A stretch of DNA of 28,902 nt, from assembly GCA_964557545.1 (NCBI GenBank), contig CAZLAK010000024.1:1-28902 (forward strand). The letters are read 5' to 3'. Of the stretch, positions 7,715-15,335 are shown one piece after another. Positions within the stretch are counted from its first letter, which is position 1; the number at the start of each line of letters is the position of its first letter. The stretch is from CAZLAK01 sp964557545. GTDB taxonomy: Bacteria; Bacillota; Desulfotomaculia; Desulfotomaculales; Pelotomaculaceae. A program made the position numbers and the translations under genes. The notes beneath the pieces are model-generated. The model was given only the letters and a program-made list of their open reading frames with translations. It was not told where the DNA came from and did not search any database.

Positions 7715-8270
7715 ATGGACTGCTGCGATAAAAACTGCAATATAAACTGCTGCGGGAGTTATGCATTAGAAAGCAGAAATGACTGTGCGGGCAGGAAAAG
7801 AGTTGTAATCGATTTCATGTATTTGGACCTAAATGTTTGCGACCGCTGCCGGGGGGGCAGAAAATGCGCTTATGGAGGCTGTTGCCGGCGTGGCCAAAGT
7901 GCTTGAGCTGGCGGGGGTTGAGGTGGTGGTAAACAAGATCCATATCGACAGCGAGGAAAGGGCGGTGCAGCACAGGTTTGAAAGCTCGCCCACTATCCGG
8001 ATTAACGGAAAAGATATTCAGTTAGAAACGAGAGAATCACTTTGTGAGTCGTGCGGAGAGCTGTGCGGAGATGAGGTTGACTGCCGGGTATGGGTTTACA
8101 ACGGCCGGGAGTACAATGTGCCGCCCAAAGCAATGATCGTGGAGGCCATGCTCAAGGAAATATATGGCGGCGGTTTAGAGGGCGCTGGCAAAGGCGAAAA
8201 AGAAAAGGAATACAGGATGCCTGAAAATCTTAAAAAATTCTTTGCCTCCGCGCGGCAGAAAACCCAATAG
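7715..8270 (+). pseudogene. DUF2703 (cysteine-rich thioredoxin-like) protein, frameshift in a G7 run
   Basis: ATG 7715 has GAGGAGG upstream. The first ~47 codons give a Cys-rich head and VVIDFMYLDLNVCDRC; the frame is then lost in the run of seven G at 7851-7857. Removing one G joins it to AENALMEAVAGVAKVLELAG, then SSPTIRINGKDIQ, ESLCESCGELCGDEVDCRVW and VPPKAMIVEAML, to the stop at 8268-8270. This is the DUF2703 family, with a CxxC-like start and an ESCGxxCGDEVxCR block. Members often lie with arsenic genes; here it directly follows arsC. A thioredoxin-like redox or metal-handling role is an inference. Joined length about 184 residues. The homopolymer site makes sequencing error as likely as true decay. 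Confidence 0.75.
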
Positions 8271-8337
8271 AAAAAACTTCCGCTGCTTAAAGCGCCATGT
8301 TATATTTATTTTACGGTAAAAAATGAGGAGGTGCGGT

Positions 8338-10731
8338 ATGAGGGTTAATCAGGAGGCCTGCCTGGCGCTGTTTTGGGCTGCGGCCTTTTTGGTTCTGTCT
8401 TGCTGGTGCGCGGGTCAGGCGGCCGGGTCGCCGGGGCAGGGGGCGGTGTTTTTTGCAGGCAGGGAGTGTTACGTGCTGGACGGAGTGGCTAAAATCGGCA
8501 GTGCCGCTCCCAAAATCGTGGAAGGGCGGGCATACCTGCCGGTCCGCCAGATGGCGCGCGCTCTGGGGGCGGCGGAAGAAAGCGTAGTCTGGGACGGGGA
8601 AAGCCAGTCGGCGGAGTTTTGGCTGGACGGGACAAGAGTGCGCTTTGAAGCCGGCAGCCCGCTTATCCGCGCCGGCAGCAGCACTTCTGATATGGGTGCG
8701 GCCTCCTTCTTAGACAGCGGCCGCCTCTACGTGCCGGCGCGCGCCGCGGCCGAAGCGCTGGGCTACGATGTGGGCTGGGACGAGGCGCTGCAGGCTGTGC
8801 TGGTGGGGCGGCCCGGAGCGCTGCCCAAAGCGCTGGGCAGCGGAGGCGAGCTTCCTTCGGTAGGAAGTTACGAGAATTTAAAGGAGCTTCTCTCCGCGGC
8901 CCCGGCGACAACAATTTTGCGGGACGGCGCGGGCCTTTTTGTGGCTCCCCGGGCGGCTTCAAAGAGCGAGGGAGTTGGTGAGGCAGCGGCCGGTGCCGGT
9001 GCTTACTCACGCACCAACGTCCAGGTGGAGGGCGTTGACGAGGCCGATGTGGTGAAGACGGACGGCACTTACATCTACAGCGTGCGAAGTGGCCGCATTA
9101 CGATTGCCCGCGCTTACCCGCCGGAAGAGATGGCAGTGGTTTCGGTTATAAATTACGCCGGCAGCTACTTCGAGCCGCAGGAGATTTACGTTGACGGCGA
9201 CTGGCTGGTAGTGGTCGGCACAAGCCAGCGCACTTTTGGGGTGCCGCTCGGCCCCTTTGAGGGGGAGGGGTTTAAAGAGAATTACACACATATTTTGCCG
9301 CCTTACTGGCGTCCGGCCGTAAAAGCTGTGGTTTATAACGTGGCAGACCGCGCCAAGCCGGCCAAAGTGCGGGAAGTAGAGCTGGACGGTCACTACGTAT
9401 CTTCCCGCAAGATAGGCAGCGCCGTATATCTGGTTTCCTCGAGGGCAGTTTACTGCCGCCCGTATGGGGAAGTGGAGGACCCCAGGCCGTTTTACTCCGA
9501 CAGCGCCCAGGGCGGCACTGACCCGTTGTTTTTTGACTACCCGGAAATAAAGTGCTTCCCGGGCTGCATTTGGCCCAACTACCTGTTTGTGGCCGGTTTT
9601 GACTTAGAGCGACCTGAGGAAAAGGCCACGGTGGGAGCTTATTTGGGCGGCGGCGAGGTCGTCTACGCATCGGCTAAAAACCTCTATGTGGCCGTGCAGG
9701 AGCAGACCGTTCGTATTATGGGCGGCATTTTGGGCGCAGCCGGCAGCATTTTGCCCCCCCTGCCGCGGGAAGATACCGTGATTTACAAGTTTTCTTTGGA
9801 CGGCGGGAAAATATTTTACGCTGGCTGCGGCTCGGTGCCGGGCAGGGTGCTCAACCAGTTTTCTATGGACGAAAGCGGCGGCTTTTTCCGGGTGGCCACC
9901 ACATCCGGCTACGAGTGGCGCACGGACGAAGCCGCTTCTAAAAACAACCTGTACGTCCTGGACGAAAACCTGAAAATCGTGGGGCGGTTGGAGGGGATCG
10001 CCCCCGGCGAGAGGATCTACGCCGTGCGCTTTGCCGGCAGCCGGGCCTACGTGGTCACTTTTAAAAACGTCGACCCCTTCTTTGTCCTCGACGTAAGCGA
10101 TCCCTATGCTCCCCGTCTTTTGGGCGCGCTGAAGATCCCTGGCTACAGCAACTACCTGCACGTTTACGACGATAACCACATAATAGGCTTTGGTAAGGAC
10201 ACCGTCGAGCTCACCGTAAACGGCGGCAACCCCGCCTGGTGGCCTACCGGCACGCAGGCCTTTTACACCGGCATGAAAATGGCCATTTTTGACGTGACCG
10301 ACGTAGCCAGCCCCGTGGAGCTCTTTGTGGAAAAAATAGGCGACAGAGGAACAGACTCCGACCTTTTGTACAACCACAAGGCACTTCTCTTCTCCAAAGA
10401 AAAGGAACTTTTAGCCTTCCCCGTGACCCTCATGCTGGTAAAGGAAAACCAGCGGCAGGATTTGGACGGCTTGCCGCCCTACGGCGTGTTCTCTTTCCAG
10501 GGGGCTTACGTTTACCGCATAAGCCTGGAAAGGGGCTTTGAACTTAAGGGGCGCATTACGCACCTTTCAGAAGAGGACTACCGAATGGCCGGCAACACTT
10601 GGTACGACTCTGAAAAGAACGTGGAGAGGGCCCTGTACATCGACGATGTGCTCTACACCGTATCCGGCAGGTACATCAAAGCCAGCGACCTGTCCAGCCT
10701 TGACGAGATCAAGACTTTAGAGTTGAAGTAG
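8338..10731 (+). CDS. Exported stalk-domain (copper amine oxidase N-like) plus beta-propeller protein
   Basis: 797 residues. Residues 1-30 form a signal sequence; VLSC at 19-22 could act as a lipobox, otherwise it is cleaved by signal peptidase I. Residues about 33-165 hold two copies of the stalk (copper amine oxidase N-terminal) fold, recognisable by GRAYLPVRQMARALGA...VVWDG and GRLYVPARAAAEALGY...VGWDE. Residues about 225-797 match the secreted C-terminal beta-propeller family, with repeated YVDGDWLVVVG, LYVLDENLKIVGRLEGIAPGE-type and YAVRFAGSRAYVVTF strands and DVSDPYAPRLLG. ATG 8338 is chosen over ATG 8323 because GAGGAGG (8325-8331) lies 6 bases before it. No catalytic motif is recognised; cell-wall attachment or surface binding is a guess. 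A second, broken stalk gene is at 13082. Confidence 0.8.
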   Translation: MRVNQEACLALFWAAAFLVLSCWCAGQAAGSPGQGAVFFAGRECYVLDGVAKIGSAAPKIVEGRAYLPVRQMARALGAAEESVVWDGESQSAEFWLDGTRVRFEAGSPLIRAGSSTSDMGAASFLDSGRLYVPARAAAEALGYDVGWDEALQAVLVGRPGALPKALGSGGELPSVGSYENLKELLSAAPATTILRDGAGLFVAPRAASKSEGVGEAAAGAGAYSRTNVQVEGVDEADVVKTDGTYIYSVRSGRITIARAYPPEEMAVVSVINYAGSYFEPQEIYVDGDWLVVVGTSQRTFGVPLGPFEGEGFKENYTHILPPYWRPAVKAVVYNVADRAKPAKVREVELDGHYVSSRKIGSAVYLVSSRAVYCRPYGEVEDPRPFYSDSAQGGTDPLFFDYPEIKCFPGCIWPNYLFVAGFDLERPEEKATVGAYLGGGEVVYASAKNLYVAVQEQTVRIMGGILGAAGSILPPLPREDTVIYKFSLDGGKIFYAGCGSVPGRVLNQFSMDESGGFFRVATTSGYEWRTDEAASKNNLYVLDENLKIVGRLEGIAPGERIYAVRFAGSRAYVVTFKNVDPFFVLDVSDPYAPRLLGALKIPGYSNYLHVYDDNHIIGFGKDTVELTVNGGNPAWWPTGTQAFYTGMKMAIFDVTDVASPVELFVEKIGDRGTDSDLLYNHKALLFSKEKELLAFPVTLMLVKENQRQDLDGLPPYGVFSFQGAYVYRISLERGFELKGRITHLSEEDYRMAGNTWYDSEKNVERALYIDDVLYTVSGRYIKASDLSSLDEIKTLELK

Positions 10732-10773
10732 TTAGTTAAGGAAATTATAGAAGACTAAATTTAACACACCTAT

Positions 10774-10797
10774 TTAGCCCCCTAACTATTTCGGACA
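10774..10797 (+). repeat. Left terminal inverted repeat of the IS3-like element
   Basis: TTAGCCCCCTAA, then a four-base insertion relative to the right end, then a TTT-GGACA-like end. It matches the complement of 11497-11517 (TTAACCCCCTAATTTTGGACA) in all but a few positions. Confidence 0.75.
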
Positions 10798-10840
10798 AAA
10801 AGTCTTAAGTCTGCTAGATTAAAAGAAGGGGGCAATAATA

Positions 10841-11496
10841 ATGGAACGGAAGAAATATCCAGTAGAACAAAAGTTAAAGATCGTCCAAGAATGTCTCGAC
10901 ACCGGAAATTGTGCAGTAGTAGCCAGAAGATATGGGCTCTCTTCCAGCATGGTTAATCGGTGGACGAGAAATTATCGTCGAGATGGGGAAGCGGCCTTTA
11001 CAGGGAATGGCGTCCCGACCCAAAAAGGAAAAAAAGAGATATGGCGGTGGCCGTCCTATCAAGGGTTATTCCTACAACAGGCAACAAGAACCGATTAGTG
11101 ATGAACAAATAAAAGAATGGCTAAACGAGCTGATTGAAGGCGAAGGATACGCCTATGGCTACGTCAAGCTGACCATGATGTCTTTGACCGTTCCATTATC
11201 GACTATCATATAGGTTTAACCTGTGAAGCCAAACATGTTGTTTATACCTTAAAATCAGCGCTATGGAAACGCCGGCTGGATAAGAATGCTGCCAAACCAG
11301 TCACAGCATCCTGGAGGAGGAGCGCCTGTCATTGCACGAATTTAATAGTTACAGGGAGGCCTATGAGGTACTACATAAGTTTATGGATTACTATAACAAT
11401 GTCCGTATCCACTCGAAGATAGGTTATTTAACTCCGGCAGAATATTATAAGGCTTTTAAGTGTAATTCTGTAAAAGCCTTACCTATTTGCGCTTGA
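10841..11496 (+). pseudogene. IS3-family transposase remnants (OrfA plus broken OrfB)
   Basis: OrfA starts at ATG 10841 (MERKKYPVEQKLKIVQ) with a helix-turn-helix (VARRYGLSSSMVNRW) and reaches a stop at 11098. The OrfB-type sequence GGRPIKGYSYNRQQEPISDE continues in the +1 frame from about 11040, past an A7 run at 11029-11035, up to YAYGYVKLT near 11175. After that the frame breaks. A short stretch of integrase core (YHIGLTCEAKHVVYTLKSAL) is at about 11205-11265, and the C-terminus HEFNSYREAYEVLHKFMDYY with NVRIHSKIGYLTPAEYY reads to TGA 11494-11496. Most of the DDE domain between these parts is deleted, so no active transposase can be made. Confidence 0.82.
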
Positions 11497-11517
11497 TGTC
11501 CAAAATTAGGGGGTTAA
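11497..11517 (-). repeat. Right terminal inverted repeat of the IS3-like element
   Basis: Complement reads TTAACCCCCTAATTTTGGACA, matching the left end at 10774-10797. It begins directly after the remnant OrfB stop codon. Confidence 0.75.
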
Positions 11518-11545
11518 TCCGTGTGCAGTTTTTGGTTTTTGGTTT

Positions 11546-12208
11546 TTACGGATTTAAACCGAGGGCTTTTTTAAATTCTTCTACTCCCATTCGGCTCATA
11601 AATCTGGGCGCCCTTTCCCGCGGTTTGGCGTTTTCCTTGTAGTAATCAATGCATTTCTTGGCCAGTTCGAGTACCTGTTCCTCGTTTAAGCCTTCTGCTA
11701 TAACATCCCCGATGCGCGGCCGTGAGCCCGAATTGCCGCCGAAAACCAGCGTCCAGCCGTTTTTCTTGCCAAAAACGCCGAGGTCGCGCACAAAAGCTTC
11801 GCCGCAGTTGTTAGGGCAGCCGGAGACGCCGATCTTGAATTTAGCCGGCAGTTCATAGCTCGATAGGAGTTCGTCAAGTTTAGTTCCGAGGCTAAAAGTG
11901 GGCTGCTGGCCGAAGCGGCAGGCAGCCGTTCCCGGGCAGGCCTGCACGTAATGGACGCACAGGCCTTTGGGTCGTCCGTCTTCCATGCCCAGGTCCTGCC
12001 ATATGTTCTCCAGATCTTCTTTTTTTATGCCCACCAGGGCAATCCGCTGGGCACCTGTAATTTTTATTACCGGTATTTGGTATTTTTTAGCAACCTCTGC
12101 AATTTTTATGAGAGTGTCGGGGTCGGTGAGTCCCATAAGTATTTTCGGAACAATGGCGTAGGTCTCTCCGTCGCGCTGTATAATGGCGGTTTTGGCAGAT
12201 TCCTCCAT
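11546..12208 (-). CDS. Low-molecular-weight siroheme nitrite/sulfite reductase-type protein
   Basis: 220 residues, about the size of the small assimilatory-type sulfite reductases of strict anaerobes and far shorter than NirA/CysI. It has a nitrite/sulfite reductase half domain (about 1-75), then the siroheme-[4Fe-4S] ligands: C91 and C97 in ACPGTAACRFG, and C131 and C135 in GVSGCPNNCGE. Conserved basic residues R55 and R98 could bind the oxyanion. It should carry a coupled siroheme and cubane and reduce sulfite, nitrite or a related substrate in the cytosol; the substrate cannot be told. ATG 12208 has AAGGAGG ten bases upstream. No electron-donor subunit or siroheme gene lies next to it. The neighbour across the divergent promoter region is an MBL hydrolase. 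Confidence 0.85.
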   Translation of the reverse strand: MEESAKTAIIQRDGETYAIVPKILMGLTDPDTLIKIAEVAKKYQIPVIKITGAQRIALVGIKKEDLENIWQDLGMEDGRPKGLCVHYVQACPGTAACRFGQQPTFSLGTKLDELLSSYELPAKFKIGVSGCPNNCGEAFVRDLGVFGKKNGWTLVFGGNSGSRPRIGDVIAEGLNEEQVLELAKKCIDYYKENAKPRERAPRFMSRMGVEEFKKALGLNP

Positions 12209-12384
12209 TTTCCCACAGCCTCCTTAAAGCAGTTTTTTAATTGTGTTGGTTTTAATTATTTAACAGGCGAGATTTTCCTGCCGCGTTAAAAAATAAATTT
12301 TTTAAAAAAGAGCAGCGCAGTTGTAACAATATAAGGTAATATTTAAGTAAGTCAACAGCAGCGAAAAGAGGAGGAGGGTGGCCT

Positions 12385-13071
12385 TTGAAACCTTACAAGA
12401 TAGCAGATGGTGTTTACCAGATCGGCGGCCCCAGAATTACTGACCCTGAGGACTGCTGCGTTTACCTGGTCGACGGCGGCGGGGAACTGGCCGTTATCGA
12501 CGCAGGTCTTGGCTTCAGCGCGCCGCAGTTGGTGGCCAATATTGAGGCGCTTTCCTTTGACCCCGGTTCAGTAAAGTACTTGGTGGCTACACACGGCCAC
12601 ATAGACCACACGGGAGGGCTGGTTTACTTAAAAGAAAAGCTGAAAGCCGAAGTGGTGGCCCACCAGTACGAACTGGCGGCAGTAGAGGGCAGAAACCCCG
12701 CTTTAACCGCGGCCGATTACTACGGGGTTGAGTATAAGCCGGTAAAAGCAGATATTATTCTGCGCGGCGAAGAAGAAACTCTACCGCTGGGCAGCTTAAA
12801 GCTGGTAATGCTCCTCACGCCAGGCCACACGCCGGGGAGCATTTCGCCTTATGTGGACACAGGCGGGCAGAGGGTATTATTTGGCCAGGATATCCACGGC
12901 CCGTTTGATCCTGCCTGGAGCTCGGACTTGGAAGCCTGGAGGAAATCCATGAGAAAGCTCCTGTCTTTGAAAGCCGACATACTGTGTGAAGGGCACTTCG
13001 GCGTCTACCGCCCTGCCCAGGAGGCGGAGCGTTACATTAAAGAATACCTGAATTACTATCAAAAGAGGTAG
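12385..13071 (+). CDS. Metallo-beta-lactamase-fold hydrolase
   Basis: 228 residues. All canonical metal ligands are present: THGHIDH (H70, H72, D74, H75), H148 in TPGHTPGS, D169 in FGQDIHG and H204 in CEGHFG. It therefore should bind two metal ions. The single-domain glyoxalase II-like form acts on thioesters, lactones or similar small substrates; without further domains the substrate cannot be named. The TTG start has GGAGGAGGGTGG just upstream. It is followed after 10 bases by a stalk-domain gene with its own ribosome site, so the two are probably cotranscribed. The 176 bases upstream separate it from the divergent siroheme reductase and hold no gene. Confidence 0.85.
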   Translation: MKPYKIADGVYQIGGPRITDPEDCCVYLVDGGGELAVIDAGLGFSAPQLVANIEALSFDPGSVKYLVATHGHIDHTGGLVYLKEKLKAEVVAHQYELAAVEGRNPALTAADYYGVEYKPVKADIILRGEEETLPLGSLKLVMLLTPGHTPGSISPYVDTGGQRVLFGQDIHGPFDPAWSSDLEAWRKSMRKLLSLKADILCEGHFGVYRPAQEAERYIKEYLNYYQKR

Positions 13072-13081
13072 GAGGTAGTTT

Positions 13082-13629
13082 ATGAAAAAGTTTATAGCCG
13101 GTGTTATCGTGGGGTTTTTGCTTTCACTTTCAGTGGTTGGTTTTGCTGGAAACCAAGTAAAGCTAATCGTAGATGACCGTGAAGTTGAATGCGATGTTCC
13201 ACCGCAAATTATAAACGGCAGAACTCTAGTGCCGGTAAGGTTTGTTGCTGAAGCGCTGGGCGCCAAAGTAGAATGGGGGACGAGTCCAACTGGGCAGTTA
13301 TCATTTCGACGTATAATAGGGAATTAGTAAAATTAAAGTTCACTAGCGGGGTGAACTTCTCTGACCAGGGTGACTGGGTGGTGGTCAAAATTAATAGCGC
13401 TGAACTGCCTTCGGAAATGAAAAACTTTAAAAAAATTATGGTCAGCGCAATTAATGAAAATTCACCTAAGATGATATCATTTGCAATTGAAGAAACAATT
13501 AAGCATAAAAATTATTGTGATTATGACACCAAAAACGGTTTTGTGGAGCTGGCAGATGGACCGTATTACGTTGTTACGTTATTTGATGACATCGGCAATT
13601 TTTTGGGCTACTCCGTAGTTGAGCGCTAA
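13082..13629 (+). pseudogene. Exported copper-amine-oxidase-N (stalk) domain protein, frameshift in a G5 run
   Basis: ATG 13082 (GGAGGT upstream) gives a signal peptide (MKKFIAGVIVGFLLSLSVVG) and one stalk domain: VDDREVECDVPPQIINGR, TLVPVRFVAEALGAKVEWG. The frame is lost in the five-G run at 13275-13279. In the alternative frame DESNWAVIISTYNRELVKLK continues the stalk fold exactly where a W-D pair is usual, and then a further ~100 residues of unrecognised sequence to TAA 13627-13629, ending DDIGNFLGYSVVER. Changing the G-run by one base (or two) restores a protein of about 181 residues. Its role is unknown. Followed by a terminator. Confidence 0.78.
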
Positions 13630-13662
13630 AGAAGCTGCCGCCTGCGCCCGAAAAAGAAAAAA

Positions 13663-13693
13663 GGCTTAAGGCTGTCTGCTTTAAGCTTTTTTT
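13663..13693 (+). terminator. Rho-independent terminator after the stalk-domain gene
   Basis: GCTTAA (13664-13669) pairs with TTAAGC (13681-13686) around an 11-base loop, preceded by an A-run and followed by seven T (13687-13693). It would stop transcription from the MBL/stalk pair. Confidence 0.75.
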
Positions 13694-13839
13694 AACTTTA
13701 CAGACAGTTAGCTAACATATAAAGTGCAAAAGGAGTCAAGGCTTTCGGCAATGAACACGGGCGCTTCCCGTTTTGACAAAAACGTGTCACAGCCTGCCGG
13801 TATTATCTAAAGAAACAGCTTTTGAAGGAGTTGGTGGGC

Positions 13840-14386
13840 GTGACAGTTTTGGCAGAGTTTTTGTCCTCTTTGCGGGTGGGCGAACTGCAGTCGTTCGAGA
13901 ACCTGACTATTTTTCCGCTGATAGGAAACCGTTTTTACAAATTGGGATACCTTCTGCTGGAGGAGGCCCTGGCACAGGGGCTGCTGGAAGTGCGGGAAGT
14001 GAGTGAAGCCGGCAGCGTTAATGAGATCCTGGTAATCCACAAGGTCAGTCCGGAAAGCCTGCGCAAAATGTATGCAAAGATGGTCGAAAGCTACGCTTTA
14101 GATGCGCTGGAACAAACCAGCCGCAGGAAAAAGGGGCAGAAAGAACTGGCCGCAAGCGATGTCGGGAAACTGCTGGACGAAATTGCTTCGTCTGAAGTGA
14201 AGGAGTACCCTTCTGTAGGTCTGGGCGAAGACCTGCGCCTAAAGGCCCCAGGGGCTGGCCGGATCCTGCCTGGTGCTGGAAAGCGCGGTTGTTCACCTGG
14301 CCGTCTTTGCCGCTTTAGAAAGAGAAAGGCGCAGCGGGGGAGGCGAATTATGCGCTCCCAGCAGGAGGCGAAAGGTATATTATTAA
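13840..14386 (+). pseudogene. ARPP-1 family protein, internally deleted and frameshifted
   Basis: GTG 13840 has AAGGAG nine bases upstream. The product opens with FLSSLRVGELQSFENLTIFPL, then LEEALAQGLLEV and EVSEAGSV, the N-terminal hallmark of the ARPP-1 (ARG and rhodanese-phosphatase associated) domain. It then jumps from ILVIHKVS directly to PESLRKMYAKMVESYALDAL, which in the family lies more than 100 residues later; the central block (with the conserved EELVGAKQNR-type and IPVSCVE-type segments, from memory) is missing. Later, a four-G run at 14251-14254 causes a shift; removing one G gives LAGSCLVLESAVVHLAVFAA, the expected C-terminus, to TAA 14384-14386. Both lesions suggest real decay. 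Function of the family is unknown. Confidence 0.65.
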
Positions 14387-14493
14387 AATTCAAAAAAACA
14401 GGCTGGAGCGGCAGGAAATTGCACCATTCCGGCGAAACCGGAAGCGGGCAGCAGAAGATTTCTACGGGAGCCTCTTGAGAAGATTATTAAATT

Positions 14494-14514
14494 ACCCCCT
14501 AAAGGGGGTTTTTT
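14494..14514 (+). terminator. Rho-independent terminator
   Basis: CCCCC (14495-14499), a TAAA loop, GGGGG (14504-14508), then TTTTTT (14509-14514). It separates the ARPP-1 remnant from the TetR/RND unit. Confidence 0.85.
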
Positions 14515-14560
14515 GTACATTTTTGTACATAAGATTAAACACAGTGCTGCCAAAAAAAGG

Positions 14561-14590
14561 TTGACAGCGGCGCTGCGTGCCGCCTATTAT
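14561..14590 (+). promoter_or_regulatory. Promoter of the TetR/RND efflux unit
   Basis: TTGACA (14561-14566), 18 bases, TATTAT (14585-14590). Transcription should begin near 14597, which agrees with the TetR start at 14672 and excludes the longer upstream frame. Confidence 0.7.
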
Positions 14591-14608
14591 GAATTTAGGT
14601 TTTGTTTG

Positions 14609-14624
14609 ATGAATCCCGGTTCAT
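14609..14624 (+). promoter_or_regulatory. Operator-like palindrome for the TetR-family regulator
   Basis: ATGAA-6-TTCAT inverted repeat a few bases downstream of the predicted transcription start and about 50 bases before the tetR-like start codon. Position and size fit a TetR dimer site giving autoregulation and control of the downstream pump. Confidence 0.55.
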
Positions 14625-14671
14625 TTACTGACTGCAGATTCACTAGTTTAGCCGCACGGAGGCAGCTGCTG

Positions 14672-15298
14672 ATGGACGGCTCCGGCATTACCAGAAGAGA
14701 AAGGGAGCAGCTTCAGCGCAGGGCGGAGATCGTAAAGGCCGCCGCGGAGCTTTTCTCGCAAAAAGGCTATCATAATGTATCCATGCAGGAGATAGCCGAG
14801 CGGGCAGAATTTGCTGTGGGTACTCTTTACAAGTTCTTTAGAAACAAAGAGGAACTGTACAGGGAAATTTTATTAGAAACATCAAAAGTATTTTATTCTG
14901 CGCTGTCAGCTGTGCTGGAAAACGGAGGGGACGAATATGCCAGGATAAGGGAGTACCTGAGAGCCAAGTGCAGGGTTTTCCTGGAAAACGCCTGGGCAGT
15001 GCGGCTTTTCTTAGCCGAATCGGGTTTTGCGGCCAGGTTCAGCGTCAAAAGCGAACTGACAGGCGAGCTGCGCGATTTCTACACCCAAACAGTCCAAAAA
15101 CTGGCCGCTGTTTTTCAGGAAGGCATCAAGAAAGGAATTTTCCAGTCTCAAGACCCCTACTGTTTGGCCCAGGCTTTGGAAAGCATGAGCAACGGCCTGC
15201 TCTTTTACTGGATGGAAGACCCCGAAAGGCGTTCTGTAAGTCCGGAAGTAATTGAGCAGATCTTCTTTGACCGGGTGTATGTGGGGCAGCTGAGTTAA
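14672..15298 (+). CDS. TetR-family transcriptional regulator of the RND efflux operon
   Basis: 208 residues. The TetR N-terminal DNA-binding domain covers about residues 8-60, with IVKAAAELFSQKGYHNVSM, then the helix-turn-helix MQEIAERAEFAVGTLYKFF and KEELYREIL. The C-terminal helical domain (65-208) would form the dimer and inducer pocket. ATG 14672 is chosen because GGAGG lies nine bases upstream and the promoter at 14561-14590 lies between it and the earlier in-frame starts. It is followed after 37 bases by an RND adaptor, so it likely represses its own operon through the palindrome at 14609-14624. The inducer is unknown. Confidence 0.88.
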   Translation: MDGSGITRREREQLQRRAEIVKAAAELFSQKGYHNVSMQEIAERAEFAVGTLYKFFRNKEELYREILLETSKVFYSALSAVLENGGDEYARIREYLRAKCRVFLENAWAVRLFLAESGFAARFSVKSELTGELRDFYTQTVQKLAAVFQEGIKKGIFQSQDPYCLAQALESMSNGLLFYWMEDPERRSVSPEVIEQIFFDRVYVGQLS

Positions 15299-15335
15299 AG
15301 GCCAGAGAGCGCGGATAAGGAGGGTGAATGCAAAG

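Larger units (their letters stand above)
10774..11517 (+). mobile_element. Internally deleted IS3-family insertion sequence
   Basis: A 744-base element bounded by imperfect terminal inverted repeats (10774-10797 and 11497-11517) and holding remnants of both IS3 reading frames. Intact IS3 elements are about 1.2-1.5 kb, so most of the catalytic domain is gone. A further CACAC (10765-10769) and GTGTG (11521-11525) extend the inverted symmetry outwards, so the true ends might be slightly wider. No convincing target duplication was found. It lies between the propeller gene and the siroheme reductase gene and breaks neither. Confidence 0.8.

Noticed and set aside
9007..10377. Long minus-strand open frames under the propeller gene
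   Set aside because: Antisense shadows of a GC-rich gene; no ribosome sites or motifs.
13773..13806. TTGACA followed by TATTAT before the ARPP-1 gene
   Set aside because: The spacer is 22 bases, too long for a sigma-A promoter.
14513..14671. N-terminal extension of the TetR regulator
   Set aside because: The region contains the terminator T-run, the promoter and the operator-like palindrome, so it cannot be coding.
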